From an uncultured Myxococcales bacterium (GTDB taxonomy: Bacteria > Myxococcota_A > UBA9042), in NCBI GenBank assembly GCA_903919145.1, contig CAIXGW010000156.1, positions 1 through 60,839 of the forward strand: DNA of 60,839 bases, in the 5' to 3' direction. Below are positions 1 to 8,633 of this stretch, piece after piece. Position 1 is the first letter of the stretch, and each line of letters opens with the position of its first letter. The notes beneath the pieces were generated by a model. That model saw only the letters and a list, made by a program, of their open reading frames with translations, was not told the DNA's origin and made no database searches. The position numbers and the translations under genes are program-made.

Positions 1-1
1 C

Positions 2-55
2 GGTTTCCAGTTGCCTCCGCACACCCTGGCCGGGTCGATGCCGCTGGTGGACTAA
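2..55 (+). CDS. C-terminal fragment of an upstream gene (tentative)
   Basis: From the window edge an open frame of 17 codons (GFQLPPHTLAGSMPLVD) runs to a TAA at 53-55. It is compatible with the tail of a plus-strand gene that starts outside the window. The fragment is too short to identify, and a chance open frame cannot be excluded. It is followed by about 175 bp of non-coding DNA holding a dispersed repeat copy. Confidence 0.3.
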   Translation, partial: GFQLPPHTLAGSMPLVD

Positions 56-105
56 CGGCAGTTCGCTGGGCCGAGGGGCCCCGTTCGCAGCCCGCGGACT
101 GGAGG

Positions 106-149
106 ATTACGTGATTTCATAGACTTGACATTGCCTTGGGCCACGTAAT
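106..149. repeat. 8-bp inverted repeat flanking dispersed repeat copy 1
   Basis: ATTACGTG at 106-113 is matched by its perfect reverse complement CACGTAAT at 142-149. The 28 bp between them contain the dispersed element at 122-140. It could fold as a hairpin or be an operator for the gene starting at 233. The function is unknown. Confidence 0.55.
122..140 (+). repeat. dispersed 20-bp element, copy 1
   Basis: GACTTGACATTGCCTTGGG, identical over 19 bp to the copy at 7079. It lies upstream of the large exported membrane protein gene. It contains TTGACA, which looks like a -35 box, but I see no convincing -10 hexamer at 16-18 bp. Confidence 0.8.
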
Positions 150-232
150 TGCGGAGCCAGCCATGCCAGCGCAAACTCCACGAACTGGCACCGCGAGGCA
201 GTACTAGCCTTGTTCGGCCGGTGGAGGCGATG

Positions 233-3200
233 ATGCGCAATTGGACCTGGCCGTTGGCCGCCGTGACGGGGCTTTTCTCTTGCGCTGTCCTTGCGTTGCC
301 GCCCTCTCCGGCAGTGCCCAAGGCATTGGAATCCTGGCTGCCGTGGGTGCTTCACGACCGGCGCGAGCTGCTGTGCCCCTCCTTGGCTGGCGATGCGCGG
401 GTGTGTGCGTGGCCGGGGCATCTTGTGCTGCGGCTCGACGGGGCGCGTGGCAGCTTCGACCTGGACGTCTGGCTCGACGCCCTGGCCCTGGTGGGACTGC
501 CGGGTGGCAAAAACGCTTGGCCGCAAGCCGTCTTGGTAGACGGGGTGCCTGCCCCCGTGTTTGAGATCGATGGCCGGCCAGGGCTGCAGCTGTCGCCGGG
601 CCATCATCGCATCCAAGCTCAACTGGCGTGGGGCAATCCTCCAGAGCGACTGGCCTTGCCGGCCGATATCGGCGTGGTCGAACTTCAGGTGGACGGCAAG
701 CCCGTGGAAGGACCGCGCCGCGACGGTGGTGAATTGGTGCTGCGCCAGGACGGTTCGGTAGCCGCGGCGGCCGAGACGGACACGCTATCTGCCAGTATTT
801 CTAGGCGGTTGCAGGACGGGGTGCCTCTGTCGCTGCAGACTCGGCTGCTTGTGAGGGTGGGTGGCAAAGCGCGCGATGTGATCTTGGGGCCAGTGTTGCC
901 GGCCGGTGCCAGGCCGGTGCGGGTCCAGTCCAAGGTCCCGCTGCAGCTTGGGTCGGATGGCGTGGCGCGGCTTCACGCCGGTCCAGGTCAGCACGAGTTG
1001 CTCGTCGAGGCCGTGCTGCCTGAGCAGGTGACCGCCGTAGCTGTTCCCGCCATGCAAGGGGAATTCTGGGAACTACCGGAAACGTGGGTGTGGCAGGGGG
1101 ATGAAGGCGTGCGGTCGGTAGAGTTGCTGGGCCTTGCAGCCATTGACCCAGAACGCACCGAGTTGCCAGCGGATTGGAAGAAGGGCCGCACCTTTGTGGC
1201 CCAGTCCGGCCAGAGCCTGCAGCTCAAGGTGACCCGTCGCGGCGAAAAGGAACCTTCGCCCAACCAGATCCATCTGCAACGCCAGTGGTGGCTCGACCTC
1301 GACGGCGAGGGTCTGACCAGCCAGGATACCCTAACGGGAGAAATCCATCAATCCTGGAGATTTGACATTGCCTCGGGTTGGAATCTTGGGCGAGCAGACG
1401 TGGCGGGGGCGCCGCAACTCGTCACCCAGGGCAGCGACGGAGCGGGCGTCGAGCTGCGCCAGGGCCAGCTGCAACTTGTTGCCGATCTGCGCAGCGAGCA
1501 GTCGAACTCGGCGCTCAAGGCGGTGGGCTGGCGGACGAGTGTGCAATCGCTGCGCACGACACTGCACCTGCCGCCGGGCTGGAAGCTCCTTGGCGCCAGA
1601 GGCGTGGATGAGATGCCGCGGACATGGTTGGACTCTTGGACATTATTTGATTTCTTCTTTGTCTTGCTGACGGCCATTGCGGCGGCCCGCCTGCTCGGCT
1701 GGCGCTGGGCGGTCTTGGCGCTGCTGGGGCTGGTGCTGGTGCACGACGAGGCCGACGCGCCTGAGGGCCTGTGGCTGCTGGCCTTGGGTGGCCTTGCCCT
1801 GCTGGGCGTGCTGCCTCAGGGCTGGTTTCGCAAGACAGTGGGCGTGCTGTATGGGGCGACTTTGGCTAGCTTGGTGGTCACCTGCCTGCCCTTCTTTGCG
1901 CAGCAATTGCGCACAGCGCTGTATCCGCAAATCGAGCGAGAGGGAGGTTGGCTCGAAAGCGGGCTGAACCTCAGCAGAAACGCCGAGGTGGCCACGCCGC
2001 AGGTCGAGGAGGCGGTAGAAGCCGGCGCCGCGCCGTCGCCCAAACGCGGAGCATTGGCGGCACAGGACGGGAAGGCTGACAAGGGGCTGGCCGAGGCCGA
2101 ATTGGCCAAGCGCGAGGAGCCGGTCCAAGAGCAGGTGCAGAACATCCAAAGCGACGGCAACGCTAGCCTGCGGCCGACCAAGGCCAAGAAAAAGATGATG
2201 GACTACAGCAAGGTCCAGCAAGTAGACCCCCACGCCGTAGTGCAAACGGGGCCAGGCCTGCCCAATTGGCAGTGGCAGTCGGTGCAGCTGGGCTGGTCGG
2301 GGCCGGTGGGCGCGGACCATGAGATCTCGCTGTGGCTGCAGAGCCCACGCGTGGGGTTGCTGTTGGCCCTGCTGCGGGTGCTGCTGCTGGGGGCGCTGCT
2401 GGCGCGGCTGCTCGACTGGCCAAAGATTCGCAGCTGGCTTGGCAAGCTGCAGGTCGACTCGCCGCCGCCTCAGGATACTGGGCCGAGCCAGCCGCCCGTT
2501 GCTGGGGCCTTGCTGCTGGCCGTGAGTGCGGCGCTGCTGGCAACGCTGACCGCAACCAACGCCCAGGCGGAGGAGGAGCCGGTTGGTGCTGCACTCCCGG
2601 CTCTTCTGGAGCAGCTGGGACAACGCCTTGATCTTGCGCAGAAATGCGATGGACCGTGCGCTGTGGTGTCGCGGCTTGAGCTTGCGCTGGGGCGGCAGCA
2701 GGCTCTGGTGACGATGGCGGTCTCAGCTCAGCGGCCGGCGGCGGTGACTCTGCCAGGGCCCCTGGGCGCTCTGGACCTGCAGGAAGTGCGCATCGACGGC
2801 CAGCCGACTTGGCAGCTGCGGCGGTTGGACAATGGCTTGGTGCAGGTGCGGGTGCCGGCCGGCCAGCACACCTTGACTGCAGTGGGGCTGCTGGCGCGGC
2901 GTCCAGTCATCGACCTGCAGTTGGACGAGGCGACCCTGCCCAAGCAGGTGGTGGTGCGCAGCAGCGAGTGGGGCGTGGACGGTCTGGATCCGGATGGCAA
3001 CCCAGAGACCTCGCTGCAGCTGACCCGCGGCGGCAAGGCGGGTGGGGGACTGGCGGCTGACGAGGCGGCGGGGGCCAGCGAGAATCCCGCGGTGGCTCCA
3101 GCAGCGCCGGTAACTCCAGGGGAAATGCGCGACTCTGACCAGGAACTTCCGCCCTGGTACCGTGTCGAGCGCCGGCTGTTGCTGGGCATGCCGTGGCGAG

Positions 3201-4615
3201 TGGAGGTGCAGGTGCGCCGCGAAGTGGCCGAGCGGCCGGGCCTGGTCCGCGTTCCCTTGCTGGCCGGTGAGGCGGTGCTGACTGAAGGCGTGCGCGTCGA
3301 GGACGATCCAGCCCAGGGCCGGCGGATGGCATTGGTGCCCTTTGACCGCGGAGAGGAAACCGTCAGCTTTCAGAGTGAACTGCCGATGCCGGCTTCGGGT
3401 GCGGCCAAGCTGGTGCTGCGCGCGCCGCTCGGCGAGCCGTGGACAGAGAGTTGGATCCTGGATTGCTCAGCGATTTGGCAGTGCCGCTGGCCCGCTGGTG
3501 CGGCAGGGCTGGCGCCGAGCTACACCCGCGACGCGACCGATCAGGCGCTGCGGCCGCGCTGGCAGCCGTGGCCGGGCGAGCAGTTGGAGCTGACGATCCA
3601 AAGGCCGGCGGGGGCGCCAGGACAGTCGGTGACAGTGGAAAGCGCTGTCTACCGGGGGACTCCGGGTCAGCGGCTGCTGGCGGCGACCCTGGAGCTGCGG
3701 GTCCGCTCCAGCCAGGGCGGCGAGCGGCGCATTACCTTGCCCGAAGGGGCCGACCTACAGTCGGTCACCATCAACGGCAAGCCGCGGACGCTGCGGCCGG
3801 CGGAGCGGGTCCTGACGCTGCCGCTGGAGCCGGGCCTGCAAACCGTCGAATTGCGCTGGCAGCAGGCGTGGAATCGCCACCCGCATGAGACCTTGCCAGA
3901 GCTGGACCTGGGCGGCCCGGTGTCGAACCTCCGCGTCGAACTGGCCATGGGCGAGGACCGCTGGCTGCTGTGGGCCCACGGTCCCGCTTGGGGAGCGGCG
4001 GTGCTGTTTTGGAGTCGGCTGCTGCTGATCCTGCTGTTGGCCATGGCGATGGCGCGGGTACGCGGTCTGCCGCTGCGGCGGCGCGATTGGCTCTTGCTCG
4101 GGCTGGGCCTTGTGCAACTACCTGCAGAATTGACAGTTTTGTTGATCGGCTGGTTCATGACCCTGGCCTGGCGGCGGGCCTATGGCAACCGCGGACAGCT
4201 GTGGCCGGCCGAGGGGCACAACCTGCTGCAGCTAGCGCTTGGCACCTACTCGCTGGTCTTCTTGGCAGTGCTCTACGGTGCAGTTCACCAAAACCTCTTG
4301 CTAGACATCGACATGCAGGTGAGCGGCCAGGGTTCGACGGAGAAGCTGCTGCGGTGGTACGTGGACCGCCACACCGGGCCGACGCCGAGCGCCGGGGCCT
4401 TGAGCTTGCCGCTGTGGGTGTGGCGGGCGCTGATGCTGGCGTGGGCGCTTTGGCTGGTGTCGGCGCTGCTCGGCTGGCTGCGCTGGGGTTGGCATGCTCT
4501 GGTCAGCGGATCGGGCTGGCAACGCCTCTCGACCTTCAAGCCAAAGCTCGACGCTGCCGCAGCCTCGCCGCCGCAGCCGCAGGGCCCGCCACCGCCCAAC
4601 CCGCCGGGATTCTGA
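233..4615 (+). CDS. very large exported multi-membrane protein, unknown function
   Basis: A protein of about 1460 residues that I do not recognise. I chose ATG 233 because GGAGG at 223-227 lies 5 nt upstream; ATG 230 is also possible. The N-terminus is a signal peptide (hydrophobic stretch ending ALPPSPAVP). A long beta-rich, Gly/Leu-rich region follows. Membrane helices cluster at about residues 470-590, 705-730 and 1250-1425, the last followed by a Pro-rich tail (PPQPQGPPPPNPPGF). At about residues 755-780 there is a second signal-peptide-like stretch ending in TNAQA. This suggests that two originally separate exported proteins were fused. A charged Ala/Glu/Lys linker sits at about 600-680. 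The layout suggests two large periplasmic domains held by bundles of helices. The role is unknown, perhaps in the envelope. Confidence 0.85.
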   Translation: MRNWTWPLAAVTGLFSCAVLALPPSPAVPKALESWLPWVLHDRRELLCPSLAGDARVCAWPGHLVLRLDGARGSFDLDVWLDALALVGLPGGKNAWPQAVLVDGVPAPVFEIDGRPGLQLSPGHHRIQAQLAWGNPPERLALPADIGVVELQVDGKPVEGPRRDGGELVLRQDGSVAAAAETDTLSASISRRLQDGVPLSLQTRLLVRVGGKARDVILGPVLPAGARPVRVQSKVPLQLGSDGVARLHAGPGQHELLVEAVLPEQVTAVAVPAMQGEFWELPETWVWQGDEGVRSVELLGLAAIDPERTELPADWKKGRTFVAQSGQSLQLKVTRRGEKEPSPNQIHLQRQWWLDLDGEGLTSQDTLTGEIHQSWRFDIASGWNLGRADVAGAPQLVTQGSDGAGVELRQGQLQLVADLRSEQSNSALKAVGWRTSVQSLRTTLHLPPGWKLLGARGVDEMPRTWLDSWTLFDFFFVLLTAIAAARLLGWRWAVLALLGLVLVHDEADAPEGLWLLALGGLALLGVLPQGWFRKTVGVLYGATLASLVVTCLPFFAQQLRTALYPQIEREGGWLESGLNLSRNAEVATPQVEEAVEAGAAPSPKRGALAAQDGKADKGLAEAELAKREEPVQEQVQNIQSDGNASLRPTKAKKKMMDYSKVQQVDPHAVVQTGPGLPNWQWQSVQLGWSGPVGADHEISLWLQSPRVGLLLALLRVLLLGALLARLLDWPKIRSWLGKLQVDSPPPQDTGPSQPPVAGALLLAVSAALLATLTATNAQAEEEPVGAALPALLEQLGQRLDLAQKCDGPCAVVSRLELALGRQQALVTMAVSAQRPAAVTLPGPLGALDLQEVRIDGQPTWQLRRLDNGLVQVRVPAGQHTLTAVGLLARRPVIDLQLDEATLPKQVVVRSSEWGVDGLDPDGNPETSLQLTRGGKAGGGLAADEAAGASENPAVAPAAPVTPGEMRDSDQELPPWYRVERRLLLGMPWRVEVQVRREVAERPGLVRVPLLAGEAVLTEGVRVEDDPAQGRRMALVPFDRGEETVSFQSELPMPASGAAKLVLRAPLGEPWTESWILDCSAIWQCRWPAGAAGLAPSYTRDATDQALRPRWQPWPGEQLELTIQRPAGAPGQSVTVESAVYRGTPGQRLLAATLELRVRSSQGGERRITLPEGADLQSVTINGKPRTLRPAERVLTLPLEPGLQTVELRWQQAWNRHPHETLPELDLGGPVSNLRVELAMGEDRWLLWAHGPAWGAAVLFWSRLLLILLLAMAMARVRGLPLRRRDWLLLGLGLVQLPAELTVLLIGWFMTLAWRRAYGNRGQLWPAEGHNLLQLALGTYSLVFLAVLYGAVHQNLLLDIDMQVSGQGSTEKLLRWYVDRHTGPTPSAGALSLPLWVWRALMLAWALWLVSALLGWLRWGWHALVSGSGWQRLSTFKPKLDAAAASPPQPQGPPPPNPPGF
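1359..1377 (+). repeat. dispersed element, intragenic copy
   Basis: GATTTGACATTGCCTCGGG matches the consensus at 17 of 19 positions but lies inside the coding sequence of the large membrane protein, where it is read as RFDIASG. It is the only clear copy inside a gene. Confidence 0.5.
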
Positions 4616-4810
4616 GCCCGCGGGCCGCGCAAGGTGGGGCGCTGCTAGCCAAAACGGCCATACGGACAGAACGCCACAATGCGCATCTGAAGCGAATTGC
4701 CCGCCGGGGCGCCAGCAGCACTGGCCCTGCGGGATCCTGACGGCGGGCCCGATCCAATCTGTTGGTTTCGAACGATTAGCTGCGCGATGTGGCATTACAC
4801 TGACAGGCTC
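4616..4810. other. convergent intergenic region, no gene seen
   Basis: 195 bp between the convergent 3' ends of the large membrane protein gene and the antiporter gene. No RNA gene, clear hairpin terminator or dispersed element was found. Confidence 0.5.
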
Positions 4811-6085
4811 TTAGGGTGACGCGGGCAGCGGCGGCAGCTTGCTCATGCGCCACTGAAGCAGAGGCGGCGTGACCACCGTAGTCGCCACAATCATCATGAC
4901 CACGGCGGCGTAGGCAGTCGGCCCTACCACGGGCTGACCGCCGAAGTGCAGGCTCATCCCCACGCCAGCGAAGATCAAGCCGACCTCGCCGCGTGGAATC
5001 ATCCCCAGGCCAACGGTCAGGCGATCGACGGGGCCCTGACTCTGCAACACGCCCAAGGCACAGGCCTGTTTTCCAAGGACTGCGGCGGCGATGAGGGCTC
5101 CGCCTAACCCCATCGCCTCGGTGCTGGCCAAGGAGCTCAAGTCGGTCTTGAGGCCCATCTGCACAAAGAACACTGGCACCAGCAGCGAAGACACCGGCCG
5201 CACCAGTTCCTCCAGGCCGCGCTCGCCGCGCTGACGAAACGGGGCAGAGTGCACGTCTTCCAGAATCAGGCCGGCAGCAAAGGCACCGACAATGGGAGCC
5301 AATCCCGCGGCATCGGCCGCCCACGCCAGCACAAAGCACAGGCTCATGCCCAGGGTTAGCAGCGTAGATGGCTGGCGCAGCAGGGCCGCCCAGCGAAACA
5401 GCCGCGGGGTTGCCCACACGCCAATGACCAGAGCCCCCACCAAAAAGCCCAAAGCTTTGGCGATAATTCCCAGCACAGGCCCGATCGCCAAGGTCTGCCC
5501 GGACCCAGCGGCGGCGATCAGCGCTGAGACCACCGCCAGGATCACCAGGCCCAGGACGTCGTCGATGACGGCAGCACCCAGGATCACTCGGGATTCTGCC
5601 CGGTTCAACGCACCCAATTCCTGCAACACCCGGGCAGTGATGCCCACCGAGGTGGCGGTCAGCGTCGCGCCCAGAAACAGGGCGGTAAATCCACCGGGAT
5701 CACTGGGCAACAGCAAGGAGGACACCCACCACCCCAGGGCAAACGGCAGAGCGACCCCTATCGTGGCCACCAGCAGCGCAGACAGGCCGACCTTGAGCAT
5801 CTGGCGCACCGTCGATTCCAGGCCCACTTCAAACAACAACAGCAGCACGCCGATCCGCGCCAACAGGTCGATTTCGTGTGAATCGCGCATCGCCGCCGCC
5901 CCCGGCATGCCCAGGTTGATGGCCACAATGCCAAACAGCAGCTCGCCCAACACCGCCGGCTGCTTGAGCCTGGTCGCCACAAAGCCGCCCAGCATGGTCC
6001 CGGTCAGCAGAATCGTCAGATGCAACACCACCGGTGCCACGGGGTCGCCACCCGACTGCATCGCCAGAAGGGGAATCCACGGCAT
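4811..6085 (-). CDS. CPA2-family cation:proton antiporter
   Basis: A 424-residue inner-membrane protein with about 12 hydrophobic segments, the usual length for a Kef/NhaS3-type Na+(K+)/H+ exchanger membrane domain. The motif VIDDVLGL (about residue 170) carries the paired acidic residues typical of CPA2 ion-binding sites. LKQPAVLGELLFGI near the N-terminus is the family's first conserved block. It has no C-terminal TrkA-N/RCK domain, so this is a transporter domain only. It begins 3 bp after the dapF stop codon and is presumably co-transcribed with it. The ion specificity cannot be read from sequence. Confidence 0.9.
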   Translation of the reverse strand: MPWIPLLAMQSGGDPVAPVVLHLTILLTGTMLGGFVATRLKQPAVLGELLFGIVAINLGMPGAAAMRDSHEIDLLARIGVLLLLFEVGLESTVRQMLKVGLSALLVATIGVALPFALGWWVSSLLLPSDPGGFTALFLGATLTATSVGITARVLQELGALNRAESRVILGAAVIDDVLGLVILAVVSALIAAAGSGQTLAIGPVLGIIAKALGFLVGALVIGVWATPRLFRWAALLRQPSTLLTLGMSLCFVLAWAADAAGLAPIVGAFAAGLILEDVHSAPFRQRGERGLEELVRPVSSLLVPVFFVQMGLKTDLSSLASTEAMGLGGALIAAAVLGKQACALGVLQSQGPVDRLTVGLGMIPRGEVGLIFAGVGMSLHFGGQPVVGPTAYAAVVMMIVATTVVTPPLLQWRMSKLPPLPASP

Positions 6086-6088
6086 CGT

Positions 6089-6976
6089 CTAGGCTCCTAC
6101 CGGCGGGCGGTCTTGGGGCAGGACCACGCTGCCTTCAAAGACGTCGGCCGCCGGGCCGCGCATGGTAGCCTGCCCCAGAGCGGAAACGGCGATGTGCAGC
6201 CAGCCTCCGGGCAGGCGCAGCGGGATTTCGCGGTCCGCCGGGACGAGGCCCAGCCGCACTGCCGCGTGAACCGTCGCCGTGGCGCCCGTGCCACAGGCCA
6301 GCGTCCAGCCGCAGCCGCGCTCAAACACATCGACATGCAGCTCTGGGCCCTGGTCAGTGACCACGACCTCGGCAAACTCCACGTTGATCTGCCTAGGAAA
6401 ACGCGGATGCGTGCTCAGCTCCGGGCCCAGGGCCAGCCGGTCTGCGGTCGTCAGCGTGTCAAAAGTCACCAAGTGCGGATTGCCGGTCGAAAGCGCCGTC
6501 CAGCGCAGCAGGGGAGTCCCTTCTGGCTGAGGTAGATCCGAGAAATTGCCTAGAATCAGCGGGGCATCGCTGTGCATCGGCACCAGGGCTGGCTGCCACT
6601 GGGCCTCGCCCATCGCCACCTGCACCGTCTGCACCAAGCCGTCGTCGTCGCGCTGTAGCTGGCAGTGCAGGGTCCCGGCGCCGGTGTGAACGGCCAGCTG
6701 GGTCGCCAGAGGCAGGTGGCGGTCCCCCAGCCACTTGGCAAAGCAGCGCAAGCCGTTGCCGCACATCTCTGGCACGCTGCCGTCGGCGTTGACCACGGTC
6801 ATGCGCGGTTCCTGGGCGGTGCCTGTCCACAGCAGCAGACCGTCGGCGCCGATGCCGAAGTGGCGGTCGCACAGCTGCGGGGCGGCCCGGACCAGCGCGG
6901 CGACTTGCAGCTCGCGGGCGTCCAGCAGGGCAAAGTCGTTGCCCAGGCCGTGCATTTTCCAGAAAGGTATCCTCAT
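6089..6976 (-). CDS. dapF: diaminopimelate epimerase
   Basis: Interconverts LL- and meso-diaminopimelate in the lysine and peptidoglycan precursor pathway (cytoplasm). At 295 residues it has the normal length. Both catalytic cysteines are visible: one in the block ending EMCGNGLRCFAKW and one in ACGTGATATVHAA. The start MRIPFWKMHGLGNDF is the classic DapF N-terminus and sets the ATG at 6976. It is first in a two-gene unit with the antiporter. The divergent region upstream carries a dispersed repeat copy. Confidence 0.97.
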   Translation of the reverse strand: MRIPFWKMHGLGNDFALLDARELQVAALVRAAPQLCDRHFGIGADGLLLWTGTAQEPRMTVVNADGSVPEMCGNGLRCFAKWLGDRHLPLATQLAVHTGAGTLHCQLQRDDDGLVQTVQVAMGEAQWQPALVPMHSDAPLILGNFSDLPQPEGTPLLRWTALSTGNPHLVTFDTLTTADRLALGPELSTHPRFPRQINVEFAEVVVTDQGPELHVDVFERGCGWTLACGTGATATVHAAVRLGLVPADREIPLRLPGGWLHIAVSALGQATMRGPAADVFEGSVVLPQDRPPVGA

Positions 6977-7078
6977 GGTGGCCTCCGGCGGCGGATGGTG
7001 CCGCACCCGAGCCGGCAACGCAAACTAGACCACCGGCCGCGCTGCGGTCCTGATGTGCAGTAGATGTTTACTAACAAG

Positions 7079-7098
7079 GACTTGACATTGCCTTGGGG
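7079..7098 (+). repeat. dispersed 20-bp element, copy 3
   Basis: GACTTGACATTGCCTTGGGG between the divergent dapF and YbjN-like gene starts. The first 19 bp are identical to the copy at 122. CAAGG just upstream and CCTTG inside the element form a short inverted repeat. Confidence 0.85.
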
Positions 7099-7206
7099 GG
7101 TGTTGGGGCGCCCAGATTGAGGCTGTGGGGCGTGGCGGCTCCCTTCCCTTGCCAAGAAGCTGTGTTATCGTGCGGCGGTTCCGCGCGGTTCGCGGTGCTG
7201 GGCGAG

Positions 7207-7740
7207 ATGGAACAAACCATAGATAGTCCAGGCAATTTGCCCACAGCTCCTGATCTGCAACAGCTGCGGGCTTGGCTGGATGCGGCAGGGGTGCCCGCTG
7301 TGCAGTGGCTGGGGCCGGCCGAGCAGCCGAGCGGCGTGGGCGCCTGGTACCCGACACATCTGCAGACCTTGGAGTTGCGCACCCTGCACGGGTTGCGCTG
7401 GCTGGTGCTGCAGTCAACGTTCTGCGCCAAGCCGCGCCGCGGGGTCGCTGTGCAGCCTCTGCTGGCCCACGCCAACCTGCAGATGGAGGCGGGCCGCTGG
7501 TACCGTCTGCTCAAGCCAACGCGGCTGGCTTGCTCCTATGAAGTCCCCGCCCACCTGATCGACGTCACGCAATTGCTTGAAGTTTGGGAGCGGTTTCGCC
7601 GCGAAGTGGTCCAGCACGGCATAGAGTTGACGCTGCGCACCCGCTCTGAGCGCTGGATCGATGCCCTAGCGGCCAAGGGTGTGCGGCCTCCGCCCAAGGC
7701 CCGAGCCAAGCGCCGGCCTGTACGGACGGAGGTCCTGTGA
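7207..7740 (+). CDS. YbjN-like protein, unknown function (first of a pair)
   Basis: About 177 residues from ATG 7207; the Shine-Dalgarno sequence is weak and an upstream GTG is possible. The pattern (LRAWLDAAGV at the start, alternating strands, then a C-terminal helix around LLEVWERFRREVVQHG) resembles the YbjN / type III secretion chaperone-like fold. This is a fold-level inference without a diagnostic motif. The tail is basic and Pro-rich (RPPPKARAKRRP). The stop overlaps the start of the next gene (GTGA), so the two are translationally coupled. They probably act together. Confidence 0.75.
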   Translation: MEQTIDSPGNLPTAPDLQQLRAWLDAAGVPAVQWLGPAEQPSGVGAWYPTHLQTLELRTLHGLRWLVLQSTFCAKPRRGVAVQPLLAHANLQMEAGRWYRLLKPTRLACSYEVPAHLIDVTQLLEVWERFRREVVQHGIELTLRTRSERWIDALAAKGVRPPPKARAKRRPVRTEVL

Positions 7741-8450
7741 TAGCCAGCGAACTGCTGACCGGGCCGCCGTGGGGTGGTCAATGGCCCGCCGATGGCCAGG
7801 TTCTGGAAGTGCCGACGCCGGCTCCGGGGCCCCATTGGCGGGTGCTGAGAACACGGTTGGAGCGGATGGGCTTGGAGTTTGACCCCAACCTGCACGACGA
7901 ACTGGGGTTGGTCGGCTACACGCTGCGGCTGCGAAATGCTCAGCTTGGCATTGGTGCCGTGCAGCGTCCGTCCGGCCTGCACCTGGCGCTGACTGCCGTG
8001 CTGTGCCGCGGTATGGAGCGAGAGGGGCTTGCCGTGGCGGCGCTCGACCGAGCCAACCGCGATCTGCGCCTGGGCCAGATGCTGTTCTATCCGGGGCCCC
8101 CGGCAGAGCTGACCTTCTACGCCACCGCACCTTGGGCTTTGGTGGATGACGACCTCTTTGCTCCCTATCTGGCGGCGGTGCTGCGGGAGGTTGAGGACGT
8201 CGGCTTTGCGGCGGTGACGCTGGTGCGAGGCGTCCACCCCAGCGACATCCCCGAGCTGTGGCAGCAGCTAGAGAATGTCCTGCAGGGCTTGATGGCGGGG
8301 CAAAGCCCAGAGGATTCACCTGACTCTCCGCCAGGGAGCGAGCCTTCTGAGCCCGGCGATCGCCCGCCGCCCGCAGAGCCGTCGGCCGCCACCCGCTCTG
8401 AGCACAAGCCCGTTCGAACCAAGCGCAAATCCAAGCCCCCGACCCACTGA
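7737..8450 (+). CDS. YbjN-like protein, unknown function (second of a pair)
   Basis: 237 residues. The GTG start at 7737 overlaps the preceding stop codon. Residues about 35-180 have the alternating helix/strand layout of YbjN/TY3S-chaperone-like proteins: RTRLERMGLEF, a central sheet around LGYTLRLRNAQLGIGAV, and a C-terminal acidic helix. From about residue 185 there is a disordered Pro/Ser/Glu-rich tail ending in basic residues (KRKSKPPTH). Its coupling to the similar upstream protein suggests a heterodimer or a duplicated pair. The function is unknown. Confidence 0.75.
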   Translation: MIASELLTGPPWGGQWPADGQVLEVPTPAPGPHWRVLRTRLERMGLEFDPNLHDELGLVGYTLRLRNAQLGIGAVQRPSGLHLALTAVLCRGMEREGLAVAALDRANRDLRLGQMLFYPGPPAELTFYATAPWALVDDDLFAPYLAAVLREVEDVGFAAVTLVRGVHPSDIPELWQQLENVLQGLMAGQSPEDSPDSPPGSEPSEPGDRPPPAEPSAATRSEHKPVRTKRKSKPPTH

Positions 8451-8633
8451 CTTGGGCCAGCGCCCCAGGGTCAGGTCAGGGGATGCGGCGCAAAGAGGCC
8501 AACTTGGGCCGCGCCGGGCCTGCGTTTTTGGATGCAGATTATCGGTTAAACTGTTTTAGTATCGCGTGGTTGTGGCGGGTTTGCGGCCGAAAGAGGATTG
8601 ACCTCGCCCGCGGGTCGGCCCTACACTGCAACC

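Noticed and set aside
7079..7110. The dispersed element as an ordinary promoter (TTGACA as -35)
   Set aside because: No copy has a convincing -10 box 16-18 bp downstream, and several lie in convergent regions with no gene to drive.
8441..8462. GACTTGGGCC after the second YbjN-like gene as an internally deleted element copy
   Set aside because: Only ten bases match and they could arise by chance; a deletion between CTTG repeats is possible but unsupported.
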